64,000 nucleotides of DNA. Source: Tritrichomonas musculus (taxonomy: Eukaryota > Parabasalia > Tritrichomonadida > Tritrichomonadidae). Shown here one piece after another: positions 1 to 11,356 of the stretch (its first letter is position 1; each line of letters starts with the position of its first letter). The stretch covers positions 3,754,691 through 3,818,690 of the forward strand of contig JAPFFF010000014.1 of assembly GCA_039105265.1 (NCBI GenBank). The letters are read 5' to 3'. The notes under the pieces are model-generated. The model made no database searches and had not been told where the DNA came from. It worked only from the letters and a program-made list of their open reading frames with translations. A program made the position numbers and the translations under genes.

Positions 1-3000
1 TGCTGCTATATTTCACAATTCGTTCGTATTCTTTGGATGGACAAGAATCGAACAAAGTACTCAAAATTAAGAAAACATTAGTTAAATTAATGTTTTGTAA
101 AATTACAGTTGATCGAGTAATTTGTTGAACTAAATTGCCACTCGAACTGTTGCTCGATGCATAAGCTAACGTTGATGATGTCGATGATGTCGGTGTAGCT
201 GTTGGTGACAAAAGTAAAAGTAATTCGTTATGTTGAGTTGGATCATAAACAAGCATTATGAAGTCTAAAAACTTAGCTATCCAATTGTTCGCTAGTGCCA
301 ACGATGCATGATTTTCGCCTTGAGTGACAAAGTTCTTCATCAGCTCAGAAACATGGGGAACTTGTCGCCATGAAGCATTTAATACATAAACTAATGTTCG
401 CAAGAGCTCTTCAACAAATGGATACGACTTCTCTGGTGAAACATTGGCTATTATTCTCGTGATGAATTCCGTTGAGCATTCCATGATTTCCGAAATTGAA
501 CAATTGATGAGAATTGGTTCAATTAGCTTCTTGAAGTTGGTTTGGATGTACTCAATGCAATAGTTCCACTGTTCTTCGGTCTTGATGACCTTGTTCAAGC
601 TGTATTGAATGAGGGTCGCTTCTTGGCTGAAGGAGGAATGACAATAAATGTGGAAGAAGTACGAAACAAGTGTCTCTAGGTCTTCTATTTTGTTCGAATT
701 CATTATAAAGTCGTACATCTTCTTGCTAAAAATGGACTGGAGATTAACTAGCTCTTTGTTGTCCTCTTCAATGCTCTTAATGATCTCCGTATCACACAAA
801 TAAGTCAAGTCAAATGGCTTGTCATACCTTAGCTTAACATGGACAATCTTATCGTCATCTGCTGATGGTTTTGCATCATCTGATATTGATTCTCTTTCTT
901 GGCATTGTTTAAAGAGTGAGACTGGAAGATCAGTTTCATAAACAGCATTGACACGTCTATAAAAGAGGAGATATGCTGATGCTCCTGTTGAATCTTCAAA
1001 TGCATCATTATATGCAGAGTTGGTTTTGTTCGTGCTCTGTCCGCCAAAAGTCTCTTCTTCGAACTCTTCTTGAGTTATTTCAGTGACTTCAATATCATTG
1101 AACTTGATCCAGCAATTATCAATCTTAATGATTGAGTAGTAATGGCCACCTTCAGCGTTTCCACTGTGAACAACAACACCAGCGAGCACATAATTGTATT
1201 TATTACTGTTTCCAGTCTCAATATTTGTGCTTAATGATTGATCATTAATATCATTATCATTATCAGCATCGTTGTTATTATTTTCATTATTGTCAATCTC
1301 ACGACTATTGCTTGCTGATTTGATAGTGTTGCTTCCACTGCTCTCAGGTACCATGAACTTTGATATATTCAGCTCATTAGGGAATTCGTAACGATCGTTA
1401 ACTTTGATTCTTTCAAAAGTTGTTAAATTGTACTCGAATCTCTTCAATTGAAGGACCAAAACATCAGGGGCTGTCTTTATCATTTCGTATTTCTTAGCAT
1501 CTATTTTATGATCTTGACTAATTGAATATTGTGATTCGCCCATCAAAGGTTCGTCCTTAATGAAGAATTCAAAGGAAGCCATCACGTCTTTATAACCTTT
1601 AATTTCGAGGCAGATTGTATAAAACTGCTCGATATTAAAAGAATAAAAATCTTCACTGACACCTTCAATAACGTTTTTGAATTCACCTTTAAAAGGTGAA
1701 TTTAATTGAGTTGGTAATTGGTCCAACAACAATTGTAGGAATTCGTTAGCATCCTGTTGCTCTCTTGGATTAATTAGACGCTTTCCCCATCCTTTCCAAC
1801 TGCTGCAGAAAGGTTGTGTATCGCAGCACCTTCTCCTTGTCAACAACAGCTGAGTGAAAAGTTCTTTCAATTTTTGATTTCCTTCATTTTGTTCGACTTT
1901 CTTCGCATTGCCGTCTTTCTGGTTGTTTGGTGCAGGCAGCGGGGACTTCATATCGCTCAAAATGATCAAGTAAGTGAAAGGAAAAGTGAAGAAAAGTTGC
2001 TGGAAAATCGAGTTCATGTAGCATGTTGATCCCAAGTTTCGTAAACCAGTGAAGCCAGTTGGACTTTTAGCAAAAGTTGAAGGTTTGTAATTCCAACGAT
2101 CAGTGCAAATTTCATTTATAGCATCTCTTAAGTTTTGGATGACAATTTCATATTGTTCTTTATCATCAGGAGAAGGAATCAACAATCCAAGTAACTCAAA
2201 CAGTTCATTTTGAACTTTTTCATCGCCTGTTGAAAAAGTCAATTTCAAAAGATCCAAGATGTGAGAAGTGTCTTTTGTCTCCTCCTTTCTAAGTTCGTAT
2301 TCTTGAGTCAAAATTGAGTAAATAATTTGGCAAATGCCGGAAAGTTGGGAAGCTTGATTCTCTTGAGAACGACTAGCGTATGTCAAATTAATGTTGTCTT
2401 TAAGGTACGTCTCATCTTCGTAGCCTTGTGGAACAGGCAAGATTGGATTCATTGAATGATTAATTACATTCAAAGTACTTAAGTATTTAGACATAACTTT
2501 CCAGCAATTATCAAGGACAATTCTAATATCTTCAAGATTATGAACATAAGGAATTGTGTTTCTAATTATATAGATGGTGTTTTGATCAATTGAAACGTTA
2601 CTATCAGTTGATCCTTGAGAAATATTCTTATTTAGCATTGACACGCATAAATGAAAGAGTTGGACTTTGTTATCAAGATATTCAATGAAATCTCTAAATG
2701 GATAATAACTATCTCTATCACTAATATCAATGTTATCTATCATTTTCTCAAGTAAATCTGTGTGTTTGTATATAATGTCAGATGCCTGTTTTTTATCATT
2801 CTTCAAGAAATCAACTAAAAAGTTGACGGCTGAAATTAATGATTTCTTGATTTCCGATCTTTTCTCAACTAAATCAAATAAGTTCATCACATAAAAGATG
2901 AGCTTCTCATTAATATCAGCATTTATTTCAGTGCTTATTATTAATTTGTTCTTGAAAATAATTATTAATGTTTTCAAAATAAGCGTCAATCCGTGAAATG

Positions 3001-6000
3001 GAGCTTCATGACTCAGCAAATAATCAGAAAGCAACTTTGCACCTCCGTGAGAAATGAAAGATGAAGAAATCTCTTCTTTGTTTTCAATGCCAGTCAACAA
3101 AATTTGGATTCTGTATAAGAAAAGACGTGTGTTTGATATTGAATTGGACAAGTTTTTAATGAAGATGTCCATGTTATCAAGTTCTTCAACAATTTGTTTA
3201 TCACTTGGTAATCTTTTAAGAATAGTTGAGACTATCTTTTGAAGATTATTTAATGATGTGATGCATTCTTCGGTCTCGTTGATAGGAGAACTTTTTGATA
3301 GGATCTCCAACATTGGCTTGGAAAAGTCTTTCTCATAAAGAATCATTGTCGGCATCTTCTTGCCTGGTTTAGGATCATGCGTTTGATATTGTTGGCATAT
3401 GATAGTTGAACCATCTTTAACTGAAGCAAGATATAAAGTGTTGTAAGCCGAAAGCAGAGTGCCGTTGTGATACAATGAAAGATTGGAGCACTCAAATCGT
3501 TGTGAAATGCGCTTCTTTAAGTCATCTGGCGTCGAGTGTCTTGATGTCTTGAGTACGAAGTTTTGAGAGCCAAAGATAATGTGAAGCTTGATCTCATCAG
3601 ATGTCGAACGTCTCTTCTTTAATACTTCTGATCTTTCTTTGTGCCTCGAAACTCCGTAGTCTTCAATGTAGCTATCTTTCTCTTCGCCATCAATATACTG
3701 GAGAATCAACTTCAATATACGTGTTTTGGCAATATATTCAACATTCTCTGTGTCAGAATCAATGACTTCATCATTTTTAACTTCACAAGTCTCTTTATTA
3801 TTTTCATCTTTTTTGTCTTCTTCTTTATTTTCTTCTTTTTGAGTTTCACATGTTTCGCTTTGGTTTTCTTCTTTTTTAGCTTCAGAATTTTCTTCTTCTT
3901 TACTTTCTTCGTTTTGAGTTTCACATGTTTCTCCTTTGGTTTCTTTTGTGTTTTTAATTTGTTTTTGTTTCTCAATTAAAGTTGTAATTTTGCTGAAATA
4001 ATCTATTAAAGTGTTGATTATTTTACGAGGTGTCGAATTCTTTGTTTTCTCAATAAAGAATAATATCTTCGATGCTGCATCAGATGCAACGTAGTCGTCT
4101 CGAGTGAAAATTATCACTTTGAAAAGAAGGCCCGTTCTTTCAGGTGGAAAGATAGCAATGACATAATTATTAGGAAGAGTCTTTGTCTGGTAATAACTCA
4201 TATATTCCGATTTCACATTGCCGGTTTTGTAGTTCCAAATCAAGATAAATTGAGTAAGAAATTGTACAAATGTCAAAGAAGAATTATTTCTAAAATCAAC
4301 TTGTTTAGCAGTAATTCTAATTTTTTCTCTAACATCAGAATCAAAAGCGTCGGTACCAAGCTTAACAATAATTTCATTCAAAAAATTCCACAACAAATCA
4401 TCGATACGAAATGATATTAATGTATCAAACATGTCAATATCAAGTTTATACTTCTTTTTGGTGAATAGTAGAGTAAGTAAATCAAATAATTCAGGTCTGT
4501 TTTGATATTGGTCGAAATTAGGATTAGATATCACGTTAATCAAAGATGTCAAAAATTCACTGTTAAAGTCATTTCTTGATGGATAAGTCTGCGCAATCAT
4601 ATTTGTAAGTACTTGGATGTAAAACTTTTGCTTGCTTGGATTTGAAATGAGTCTGTTTGAACAAAGATTAATGATTCTTTGTTGACATTGAGTGTTTGAA
4701 TTATAAGGGGCAAAAATAGCAAGTGCTGTAACTGATCCATTTGGATTGGCATTATCTGGTAATTTTTCTCCATAGTCAATTAAAGTATCTATGATATGGA
4801 GTGATAATGTAACGTTAACAGAAGTGAGTGATTTAGCAACATTTGCTAAAAATTCAAGTAAATCGGATGGAATAGAATCTGCTGAAGTTATTCGATCAAT
4901 AAAAGTTACTGTTACGTCTTCATCGAACTTTTTTAATGTTGATGCAATAATTGAAAGCATAGTTGATCTCTCTAATGAATGAGCTTGTTGTGCTTTTTCC
5001 CAGAACAAATCAAGATGCTTAGGAGTAATTATTTTGCTTAACACTGGATCTAATTCTTCTAATAATTTAGCGTGAATGTCTTTACTTGCTAAAAAGTCGG
5101 CAAGTGTTGTCGTACTTGCCCATTCTTGAAAAACTTTTTTAACTTTGCTATCTCTAGATTCTGCAGCTTTTGATAAAATAGAAGCGCCAACTAATTGTTT
5201 TTCAAGCATTTCAGATTGAACAAAATTATTTGCAATTTCAAACAATGGCTCAAATACATGAGCCTCGTATGGCTTTGATGAGTTTTCTAGCAATACAATT
5301 ATTAATGATTGGAACGCTCTGCTTAGTAAAGATGTATCTAGTTCTCTGAGTCGATCATCAGATTGAAAAGTGTTGATAAATCGAATAAAATAAGGTGTAA
5401 TTTCAACAATATTTGATATGTCTTCGATTTTTACAAAATCACTCTCTTCAATTAAACAATAGCCGTAGAATAACACGTCAAAATGGTAAATTGATAATTT
5501 ATTATTACTATTTTCTGGTAAGGTATTATCAGGTTGTAAATTTTCTGTATTTTGAATTTCTGTTTCTTTTTCGTTGTCTTTATTATTATTATCGTTTTCG
5601 CTTGATTCTGTTTTAATACTTTTTTCTGGGCAATTTTCTTTAATAAAGTTGAATAGTTCAGTATTCATATCTTCATTAGTGTAACTTTTTGCAACTTCTT
5701 CGTATGGCAAACACGCGCGATAAGTCGAATTTTTTGAATATATATTTGCTTTTACATCAAGAATTTGCATGAGCGTTTGAGTCAGCGTAAATTTATCATG
5801 TACAGCAGACCATGAAATAAGCGGGAGTACCGATATAAGAAAAGTTGTGCATGCATCTCGTTCTGCAGCAGAAAGATATCCTAAACTTAGCAACGATCTG
5901 ATAGTATCTGGTAAAACCGTATTAAGAAAATAATCTGTATTTTCTTCAAGAATTCCGTGAAGTTTTGAGGTCGTCATAATATCGGTGACAAGTCCTATAA

Positions 6001-6088
6001 AAGAAGGTAGAAGTGAAGTATATTCGCCACTTTCAAATGAAGACTGGAGAATTACTGACCATGTTAAAAAATCTTCCTCTGGATCCAT
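1..6088 (-). CDS. Giant ubiquitin-specific protease (USP9X/USP34-like), C-terminus outside window
   Basis: One open frame runs from the ATG at 6088 to the window edge (at least 2029 codons) with no stop; an in-frame TAA lies 15 bases upstream of the ATG. The catalytic domain sits unusually deep. The Cys box NLGSTCYMNS has the nucleophile at about Cys1356, followed by a QQDANEF box, an LQLKRFEY motif, and the His box GGHYYS with His about 1649, then AYLLFYRR. These are the hallmark motifs of peptidase family C19, which removes ubiquitin from proteins. The roughly 1350-residue N-terminal part looks helical (ARM/HEAT-like), with acidic and lysine-rich low-complexity stretches around 3.7-4.0 and 5.5-5.6 kb. 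This layout matches the large USP9X/USP24/USP34 group. The stretch after the domain also looks helical. Substrates cannot be inferred. The Cys box is in frame with the start, so no net frameshift separates them. Confidence 0.93.
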   Translation of the reverse strand, partial: MDPEEDFLTWSVILQSSFESGEYTSLLPSFIGLVTDIMTTSKLHGILEENTDYFLNTVLPDTIRSLLSLGYLSAAERDACTTFLISVLPLISWSAVHDKFTLTQTLMQILDVKANIYSKNSTYRACLPYEEVAKSYTNEDMNTELFNFIKENCPEKSIKTESSENDNNNKDNEKETEIQNTENLQPDNTLPENSNNKLSIYHFDVLFYGYCLIEESDFVKIEDISNIVEITPYFIRFINTFQSDDRLRELDTSLLSRAFQSLIIVLLENSSKPYEAHVFEPLFEIANNFVQSEMLEKQLVGASILSKAAESRDSKVKKVFQEWASTTTLADFLASKDIHAKLLEELDPVLSKIITPKHLDLFWEKAQQAHSLERSTMLSIIASTLKKFDEDVTVTFIDRITSADSIPSDLLEFLANVAKSLTSVNVTLSLHIIDTLIDYGEKLPDNANPNGSVTALAIFAPYNSNTQCQQRIINLCSNRLISNPSKQKFYIQVLTNMIAQTYPSRNDFNSEFLTSLINVISNPNFDQYQNRPELFDLLTLLFTKKKYKLDIDMFDTLISFRIDDLLWNFLNEIIVKLGTDAFDSDVREKIRITAKQVDFRNNSSLTFVQFLTQFILIWNYKTGNVKSEYMSYYQTKTLPNNYVIAIFPPERTGLLFKVIIFTRDDYVASDAASKILFFIEKTKNSTPRKIINTLIDYFSKITTLIEKQKQIKNTKETKGETCETQNEESKEEENSEAKKEENQSETCETQKEENKEEDKKDENNKETCEVKNDEVIDSDTENVEYIAKTRILKLILQYIDGEEKDSYIEDYGVSRHKERSEVLKKRRSTSDEIKLHIIFGSQNFVLKTSRHSTPDDLKKRISQRFECSNLSLYHNGTLLSAYNTLYLASVKDGSTIICQQYQTHDPKPGKKMPTMILYEKDFSKPMLEILSKSSPINETEECITSLNNLQKIVSTILKRLPSDKQIVEELDNMDIFIKNLSNSISNTRLFLYRIQILLTGIENKEEISSSFISHGGAKLLSDYLLSHEAPFHGLTLILKTLIIIFKNKLIISTEINADINEKLIFYVMNLFDLVEKRSEIKKSLISAVNFLVDFLKNDKKQASDIIYKHTDLLEKMIDNIDISDRDSYYPFRDFIEYLDNKVQLFHLCVSMLNKNISQGSTDSNVSIDQNTIYIIRNTIPYVHNLEDIRIVLDNCWKVMSKYLSTLNVINHSMNPILPVPQGYEDETYLKDNINLTYASRSQENQASQLSGICQIIYSILTQEYELRKEETKDTSHILDLLKLTFSTGDEKVQNELFELLGLLIPSPDDKEQYEIVIQNLRDAINEICTDRWNYKPSTFAKSPTGFTGLRNLGSTCYMNSIFQQLFFTFPFTYLIILSDMKSPLPAPNNQKDGNAKKVEQNEGNQKLKELFTQLLLTRRRCCDTQPFCSSWKGWGKRLINPREQQDANEFLQLLLDQLPTQLNSPFKGEFKNVIEGVSEDFYSFNIEQFYTICLEIKGYKDVMASFEFFIKDEPLMGESQYSISQDHKIDAKKYEMIKTAPDVLVLQLKRFEYNLTTFERIKVNDRYEFPNELNISKFMVPESSGSNTIKSASNSREIDNNENNNNDADNDNDINDQSLSTNIETGNSNKYNYVLAGVVVHSGNAEGGHYYSIIKIDNCWIKFNDIEVTEITQEEFEEETFGGQSTNKTNSAYNDAFEDSTGASAYLLFYRRVNAVYETDLPVSLFKQCQERESISDDAKPSADDDKIVHVKLRYDKPFDLTYLCDTEIIKSIEEDNKELVNLQSIFSKKMYDFIMNSNKIEDLETLVSYFFHIYCHSSFSQEATLIQYSLNKVIKTEEQWNYCIEYIQTNFKKLIEPILINCSISEIMECSTEFITRIIANVSPEKSYPFVEELLRTLVYVLNASWRQVPHVSELMKNFVTQGENHASLALANNWIAKFLDFIMLVYDPTQHNELLLLLSPTATPTSSTSSTLAYASSNSSSGNLVQQITRSTVILQNINLTNVFLILSTLFDSCPSKEYERIVKYSS

Positions 6089-6540
6089 TTGTAAAATTTT
6101 TTAGATTTTCTATAAAATTTTATCGATATTATGTCAATTATTAGAAAGCTTCTCATGTTTATTGGTTATTTTGATAAAAAAACATAAAATATATTAATTT
6201 ATAAGATAATTAAATTATAAAAAAATAGATTAAATTAAAAAATTAAAAAATAAATATCTTATTATTATAAGATCTTTCAATATCAATGAAAATAAAAAAT
6301 ACCTTTCAAATTGATAAACAAATATAAAAATTTAAGTCATGTTTAGTTAACCAAATAAATTTGTATGAATATCTGGTTGTGCTCAACTCAAAAAATTAAA
6401 AAATTCAAAATGCATTTTTAAAATGAGTATCCTTTTATTGGTAATTAAACATCATTTGGGTTTTGAAAATAAAAGATATTTTTTAGGACAATGAAACTTC
6501 AAAAAAAATTAAAAATACTTTTATTCCAACCAATTTTCAT
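6089..6540. other. AT-rich intergenic spacer
   Basis: About 450 bases between two minus-strand genes. It is A/T homopolymer-rich. I see no gene, inverted-repeat element or clear Inr in it. Confidence 0.6.
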
Positions 6541-7506
6541 TTATGCTCTAGGTGATTGACTTTTAGCTGGACTCTTTTTCGCACTAGAAGGTGATTGTCT
6601 TACAATTGGTTTCGCTGTTCTTGGAGATGCAGCTTGTTTAACAGGTGATTTTCTTTGTCGTTGAGGAGATCTGTTTTCCAAAGAAGAAGATGGAGCTGAT
6701 TGTACACTCTTTTTGGGTTTTATGACTTCAACATCGTTATCGGATTGAAATTCATTGCTACTTAAATTATTGAGATTATTTGTTTGAACATTATCAGAAT
6801 TAAGTTCAATATCATTAAATTGAGGCATATTTATATTTTCAGGAGGAATTTTCAAAGTGAAAGCGCGAAATTCGAGTCTCTTTCTTAATCTTTCGTTTTC
6901 TTGATGATGCCTACGTCTAATACTTTCAACGTTTTTCATATACATGTCTTCACAAGTTTGGTCCTCGGCATTTTGTCTATCAATGACTTGTTGGCGTGTA
7001 AATTCGTATTGGCTATGAACTGTTTCCTGTCGTTCTTGAAGTGTCATTTCGCGAGTGTCTTGAGACATCTGAAAAAGATCTTCTGCTTGATCATATTTTT
7101 GGACCAAAGCGCTAGCTTGGGCTTGTTTTTTATATGCAATGGAGTCAGGAACTTCACGAATTGTCGCAAGTTCGAGATCACGTGCAAGGCTTTCTGCAAG
7201 AGCTTGAAGTTCGTCAGCATGTTTTTGCTGTAATTCAACCATCTTCTTTTGATAAAGATTTTTAGCTGAGAATATTTGTTCTGTTGCTTCGCTAAAAGCT
7301 TTTTCTGCATCAAGCATAACTGCTTCGCGCTCAATATCAAATGAAGCTTGGTTTTCTCGTTCTATATCACCTTTAATATTAACGCTGATGTTCTCTTTAA
7401 GATGTTGAAGCTGGTTATCAATGTCGCGAGCTTTTCTGAACTCGCAATTCTGAATTGCGCGAAGACGTTCAGCGCGAAGGACAGCAAGTTCTTCGTTTTT
7501 GTCCAT
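6541..7506 (-). CDS. Coiled-coil protein with basic Ser/Pro-rich tail
   Basis: A 321-codon frame. Residues 1 to about 215 are rich in Glu, Gln, Arg and Ala with heptad-like spacing, predicted to form long coiled coils; the opening ELAVLRAERLRAIQNCEFRKA resembles cytoskeletal or axoneme-associated coiled-coil proteins. Residues 220-260 are Asn-rich and probably disordered. The last 60 residues are Ser, Pro, Lys and Arg-rich with repeated SP dipeptides (SPQRQRKSPVK and similar), typical of proline-directed phosphorylation and microtubule- or nucleic-acid-binding tails. No catalytic motif is visible. I do not recognise a specific family; a structural role is inference. It points the same way as the upstream protease gene, with its own spacer. 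Confidence 0.85.
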   Translation of the reverse strand: MDKNEELAVLRAERLRAIQNCEFRKARDIDNQLQHLKENISVNIKGDIERENQASFDIEREAVMLDAEKAFSEATEQIFSAKNLYQKKMVELQQKHADELQALAESLARDLELATIREVPDSIAYKKQAQASALVQKYDQAEDLFQMSQDTREMTLQERQETVHSQYEFTRQQVIDRQNAEDQTCEDMYMKNVESIRRRHHQENERLRKRLEFRAFTLKIPPENINMPQFNDIELNSDNVQTNNLNNLSSNEFQSDNDVEVIKPKKSVQSAPSSSLENRSPQRQRKSPVKQAASPRTAKPIVRQSPSSAKKSPAKSQSPRA

Positions 7507-8248
7507 TTTTGATTAAAAAAAATTTATGGTTTTAATAATTGAAAAGAACTAAAAATAATTTGTATTAGGTAAACGGTTTTTTTAAGAAAATGAAATATTT
7601 ACGCGGTCAAAAAAAAAAAAAATCAATAAAAGAGTTTATAATCTTAAAAAACAATAATAAATGGGATGGAAATTGGTAATGAAAAATAATTTGATAAATG
7701 TGATTTTTGTATTCCAAAATACTCCGAAATTTCATTCAAACATTAGAAAATTTATTTAAATGCGAATATACTAATTATATAATGAATTTTTTTATTTATT
7801 ATATGTCAATAAGTTTATATATATTATTATATCATCAGAGCAAAATATTTATGATTATATATATAGTTTTAAAAAATATATTTTGGTTTTATCATGTTTT
7901 TGTTTTTGATAAATAAATAGACGCAAAATTAAATTTAAATATCTTCAAAAATAAATAGCAAATTTTAAAATATATAGTTAAATAAAATTTAATATATTAT
8001 AAAATCATTTTTAATTTATATTATATTGAATTACATATATAAAACATGAAATAATATAATATGATAAAAGAGAAAAAATAAAACGATAAGCGTGATTTTG
8101 CATTTAAGTTAAATGAGTTGGATAGAATAATGAATTCTAGCATTTAAAAGTATTTATTTTTTACGTCTTCTATGAGATTTCATCTAAAAAAATTTTTTGA
8201 ATAATTTTCAAATACTATATGGCGTTTAAAACATCATCAATATAGCAA
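7507..8248. other. AT-rich intergenic spacer
   Basis: About 740 bases of very AT-rich DNA. Short open frames here (for example 7707-7916) are Phe/Ile/Tyr-rich products of base composition. Nothing else is supported. Confidence 0.6.
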
Positions 8249-10164
8249 ATGGAAATTCAAAACTATTTCTCTAAAGAGAGAAATTTATAAAATGCTCTTA
8301 TTCAATCTATAAGCAGTGAAACAAATAATGATGAAAATAATTTACCATTAATTCAGTATATAAATAGCGAAGGCATAACCAAAACCTCTAGAAATTTTGT
8401 AGATTTGTTGTATTTGAGATCGAATTTCATCATCAATCTATAGATTTTACCAGAAAAATTGAACGAATTCTCTCATCACTAAAAAATAGGTTTATTGATT
8501 ATAATTCAACGCAAAAAATGGAAATATTCAGTATTTTTAAGAATAATGGACATTTTCTTATCTTACTTTTCATAACCAAAATATTATATTTAAATTATCC
8601 TCTTCAGAAAGAAGATCAACCACTAATGAAAATCATCCTCAGAGAGAAAGATAAATACAATTTAAAGTATTTCTATTATTTATATTCAGAAATTAAAGAA
8701 ATAATAAGTGAAAGGAAGAAAAAACGCATTTTTGGAGAATTTTTACATTTTTTTCCCAGATTTTTTTTCGAATTGATTTTAAAAACTTTAAAAAAAAAGC
8801 TTCTTTGTATGAAATTCAATATCAATTGTATGAAAAGAAGTTTCTAGAAGGAGCGAATGATTCATATATTTGTTATTTTAATCCGTGAAAATTTAATTGA
8901 AGAATTCGTTGCATACGTAAACAGAAGCAACATTTCGTTACTGAGCGACATTAAATCGTCCATTTATGAAACCAAATTCTTTTATACTAAATCGTAAATC
9001 GACATCATTAATTGAATATGCAGCTTTTTATGGATCGATTCAAATTTTTCAATTCTTGAAAATTAATAATGTCAGGCTGGAGCAGTCATTGTGGCTAGTC
9101 ATTCATTCAGTCAATGCTGAATTGATTCATCTTCTTGATTATGAAAATGTTCTACCGATAGGTTTATCGTATGATGATTTATACGTTGAGTCACCACAAT
9201 GATACTGCACGCTATATTCGAGAAAACTTGCTTGTCGACCCTGATGGCAGCATCCAACTATGCAGCTATCGTTATTGTAACTATGAGGAATTGCCTAATT
9301 ATTTTGATTGCATTGATTTTTGTGAATCAGAATCACCTTTTTCATTGCATGAGGTAGCAATTCCTTCATCAGTCACTTCGCTTGGAAATTGCATTTTCTG
9401 TGATTGCTTGAGATTAAATGAAGCTTCAATTCCTTCGTCAGTCACTTGTATTGAAAGTCATTCATTTAGTAGTTGTTCTTCACTGACGGAAGTTTCAATT
9501 CCTTCGTCAGTCACTTGTATTGAAAGTCATTCATTTGGTGGTTGTTCTTCACTGACGGAAATTTCGCTTCCTTCGTCAGTCACTTGTATTGAAAGTCATT
9601 CATTTAGTGGTTGTTCTTCACTGACGGAAGCTTCAATTCCTTCGTCAGTCGCTTGTATTGAAAGTCATTCATTTAGTGGTTGTTCTTCACTGACGGAAGC
9701 TTCAATTCCTTCGTCAGTCACTTGTATTGAAAGTCATTCATTTGGTGGTTGTTCTTCACTGACGGAAATTTCGCTTCCTTCGTCAGTCGCTTGTATTGAA
9801 AGTCATGCGTTCAGTGGTTGTTCTTCACTGACGGAAATTTCGTTTCCATTCACAATAGATATGATTGGCGTCGTATCACTTAGCATAGCAGGCGATATTC
9901 AATTGGTGCAAGTCATTAAAAAGAGTAGCAATTCCGCCTTCAGTGAAGTGGATTGGAAAGGGTGCTTTCAAAGGATGTTCATCGTTGGTTCAAATAACAC
10001 TTTCTTCTTCTGTGATTTCAATTGAATCAGATGCTATCTATGGATGCTCATCGTTGAAGGAAATCTCAATTCCTTCTTCTTTAGAAATATCACGTATTGG
10101 AATTAGGTCAAGTGTTATTGTAAAAAAAATTAATTGCTCGATACTTTTTTCTGTTGATAAGTGA
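8249..10164 (+). pseudogene. Dead ankyrin (DUF3447-type)/BspA-like leucine-rich repeat gene
   Basis: The ATG at 8249 opens with MEIQNYFSKE, close to the start of the large trichomonad DUF3447 ankyrin family, but a TAA follows after 13 codons and many stops and shifts follow to about 8.9 kb. From about 8850 the ankyrin signature reads clearly (residues like YICYLIREDLIEEFVAYVN, then SLIEYAAFYGSIQIFQFLK). The frame ending at 9202 is replaced by the next one from about 9171, which continues with HHNDTARYIRENLL. That frame then passes into seven 23-residue TpLRR/LRR_5 repeats (9372-9854). A further shift near 9950 moves the LRR to another frame (GKGAFKGCSSLVQI) that ends at 10164. Intact relatives are thought to be surface or intracellular interaction proteins. 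The junction of ankyrin and BspA-like repeats may be an ancestral fusion or recombination between two families. Confidence 0.75.
9372..9854 (+). repeat. Seven 69-bp LRR-coding repeats, several almost identical
   Basis: Seven units of 69 bases each encode a 23-residue TpLRR unit with the core CIESHSFSGCSSLTE. Units 2 to 7 differ at only a few positions (alternating SGG/SSG and ASIP/ISLP), while unit 1 is diverged. The pattern suggests recent unit duplication or gene conversion. Confidence 0.9.
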
Positions 10165-11173
10165 TCGACGATTTATCAAAAAGTTCTTCAGTCATGTCAA
10201 TTATAAATAAATAAACTTTAATAATTGTTGAATATAAGGAAGCACGACTTTGGCGGTTATTGAAAATCGTCGTTTCGACTTCATATTGAAATATTATATA
10301 CTATATTGGTTTTTAAGCAAGTTTTATATAGACTCAAAAAAAATCTATCGTAGGGGAAAAACATTATTCATGTGTTAAAAATCCAAGTTATCAAAAAGTT
10401 TAACTTTTCAGAACTAACGTACGAATTTTAATTCTAAACGTTTTTTCGTTTTTGATAGAAGTTGTGTAAATACACAGAAATAAATCGATTTATCGACAAA
10501 TGAAAGAAAAATATCAAAGTATAAAAATAATTCAAAAAGTGGACAAATTGAACGATATTTTATTTATAGTACTCAATTTTTTTATTTTATTCATTTATCA
10601 TTCTGAATTTACTTATGTATTTAGTCATTTTAGAAATGAATTTTCCTTATATTAAAGATAATAATATGTTTTACTATTATAGTTTAATATTAAAAAATCA
10701 TAGAACCTCCAAACATCATTAAAAACACTATTTTTTTTAGGTTCTCCTTAGAAGGGTGGAAGATAAACCGTTTACATTTTTAATAAAAAAAAAGTCACTC
10801 ATTTTATGATATTTAAAGCCAATTTCAAAATATATAGTTAATTATTTTCATTTTAGTGATTTAAAGTGATTGTATAAATAATATCTTTCAAATATATTAA
10901 GATAATTAAAGTTTATTATAAGTAAATTGAGAACTTTACACCTTTTTCATTCAATTTTTTACTTGTATCGTTTAATGATTGCATTGGACGTTTTTGAAAC
11001 AACAAAGTGAATAATACTTTGTATCGTATATATTGAATACACACTAATTTTAAAGAAAATCCTGACGGTAGATCATTCTATGCAAATTGAATTATACGAC
11101 TTTCTTAAGAAAAATGTAATTTTATTTTATCAATGTCAAAGTATTAATGATACTATTATCAAAGATAAACTTA
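10165..11173. other. Non-coding spacer left of the Polinton
   Basis: About 1 kb of AT-rich DNA. No open frame with recognisable protein content and no convincing terminal inverted repeats were seen. A short coding-like stretch just before 11174 could not be assigned. Confidence 0.5.
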
Positions 11174-11356
11174 AACGTCTTGTTGCGTGTATTTTTAATG
11201 TATAATCTCCACCGTATGACCATTTGGTGATGATTCATGTGTTGCTATCATAAATGATAACGCACCACCAATAACAATGAATGAAATATAATTTATTGAT
11301 ATCATAAATGAAACGATTAACTGACCCAATCGATTACACACCAATACTAAAAGAAT
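11174..11356 (+). repeat. Polinton left terminal inverted repeat
   Basis: Matches the reverse complement of 20074-20257 across its length with scattered substitutions. The outermost bases (AACGTCT) are the furthest point to which the match extends. Confidence 0.9.

Noticed and set aside
3641-3979. 112-codon plus-strand frame very rich in Phe, like a membrane protein
   Set aside because: It is the complement of the Lys/Glu-rich low-complexity part of the large protease gene.
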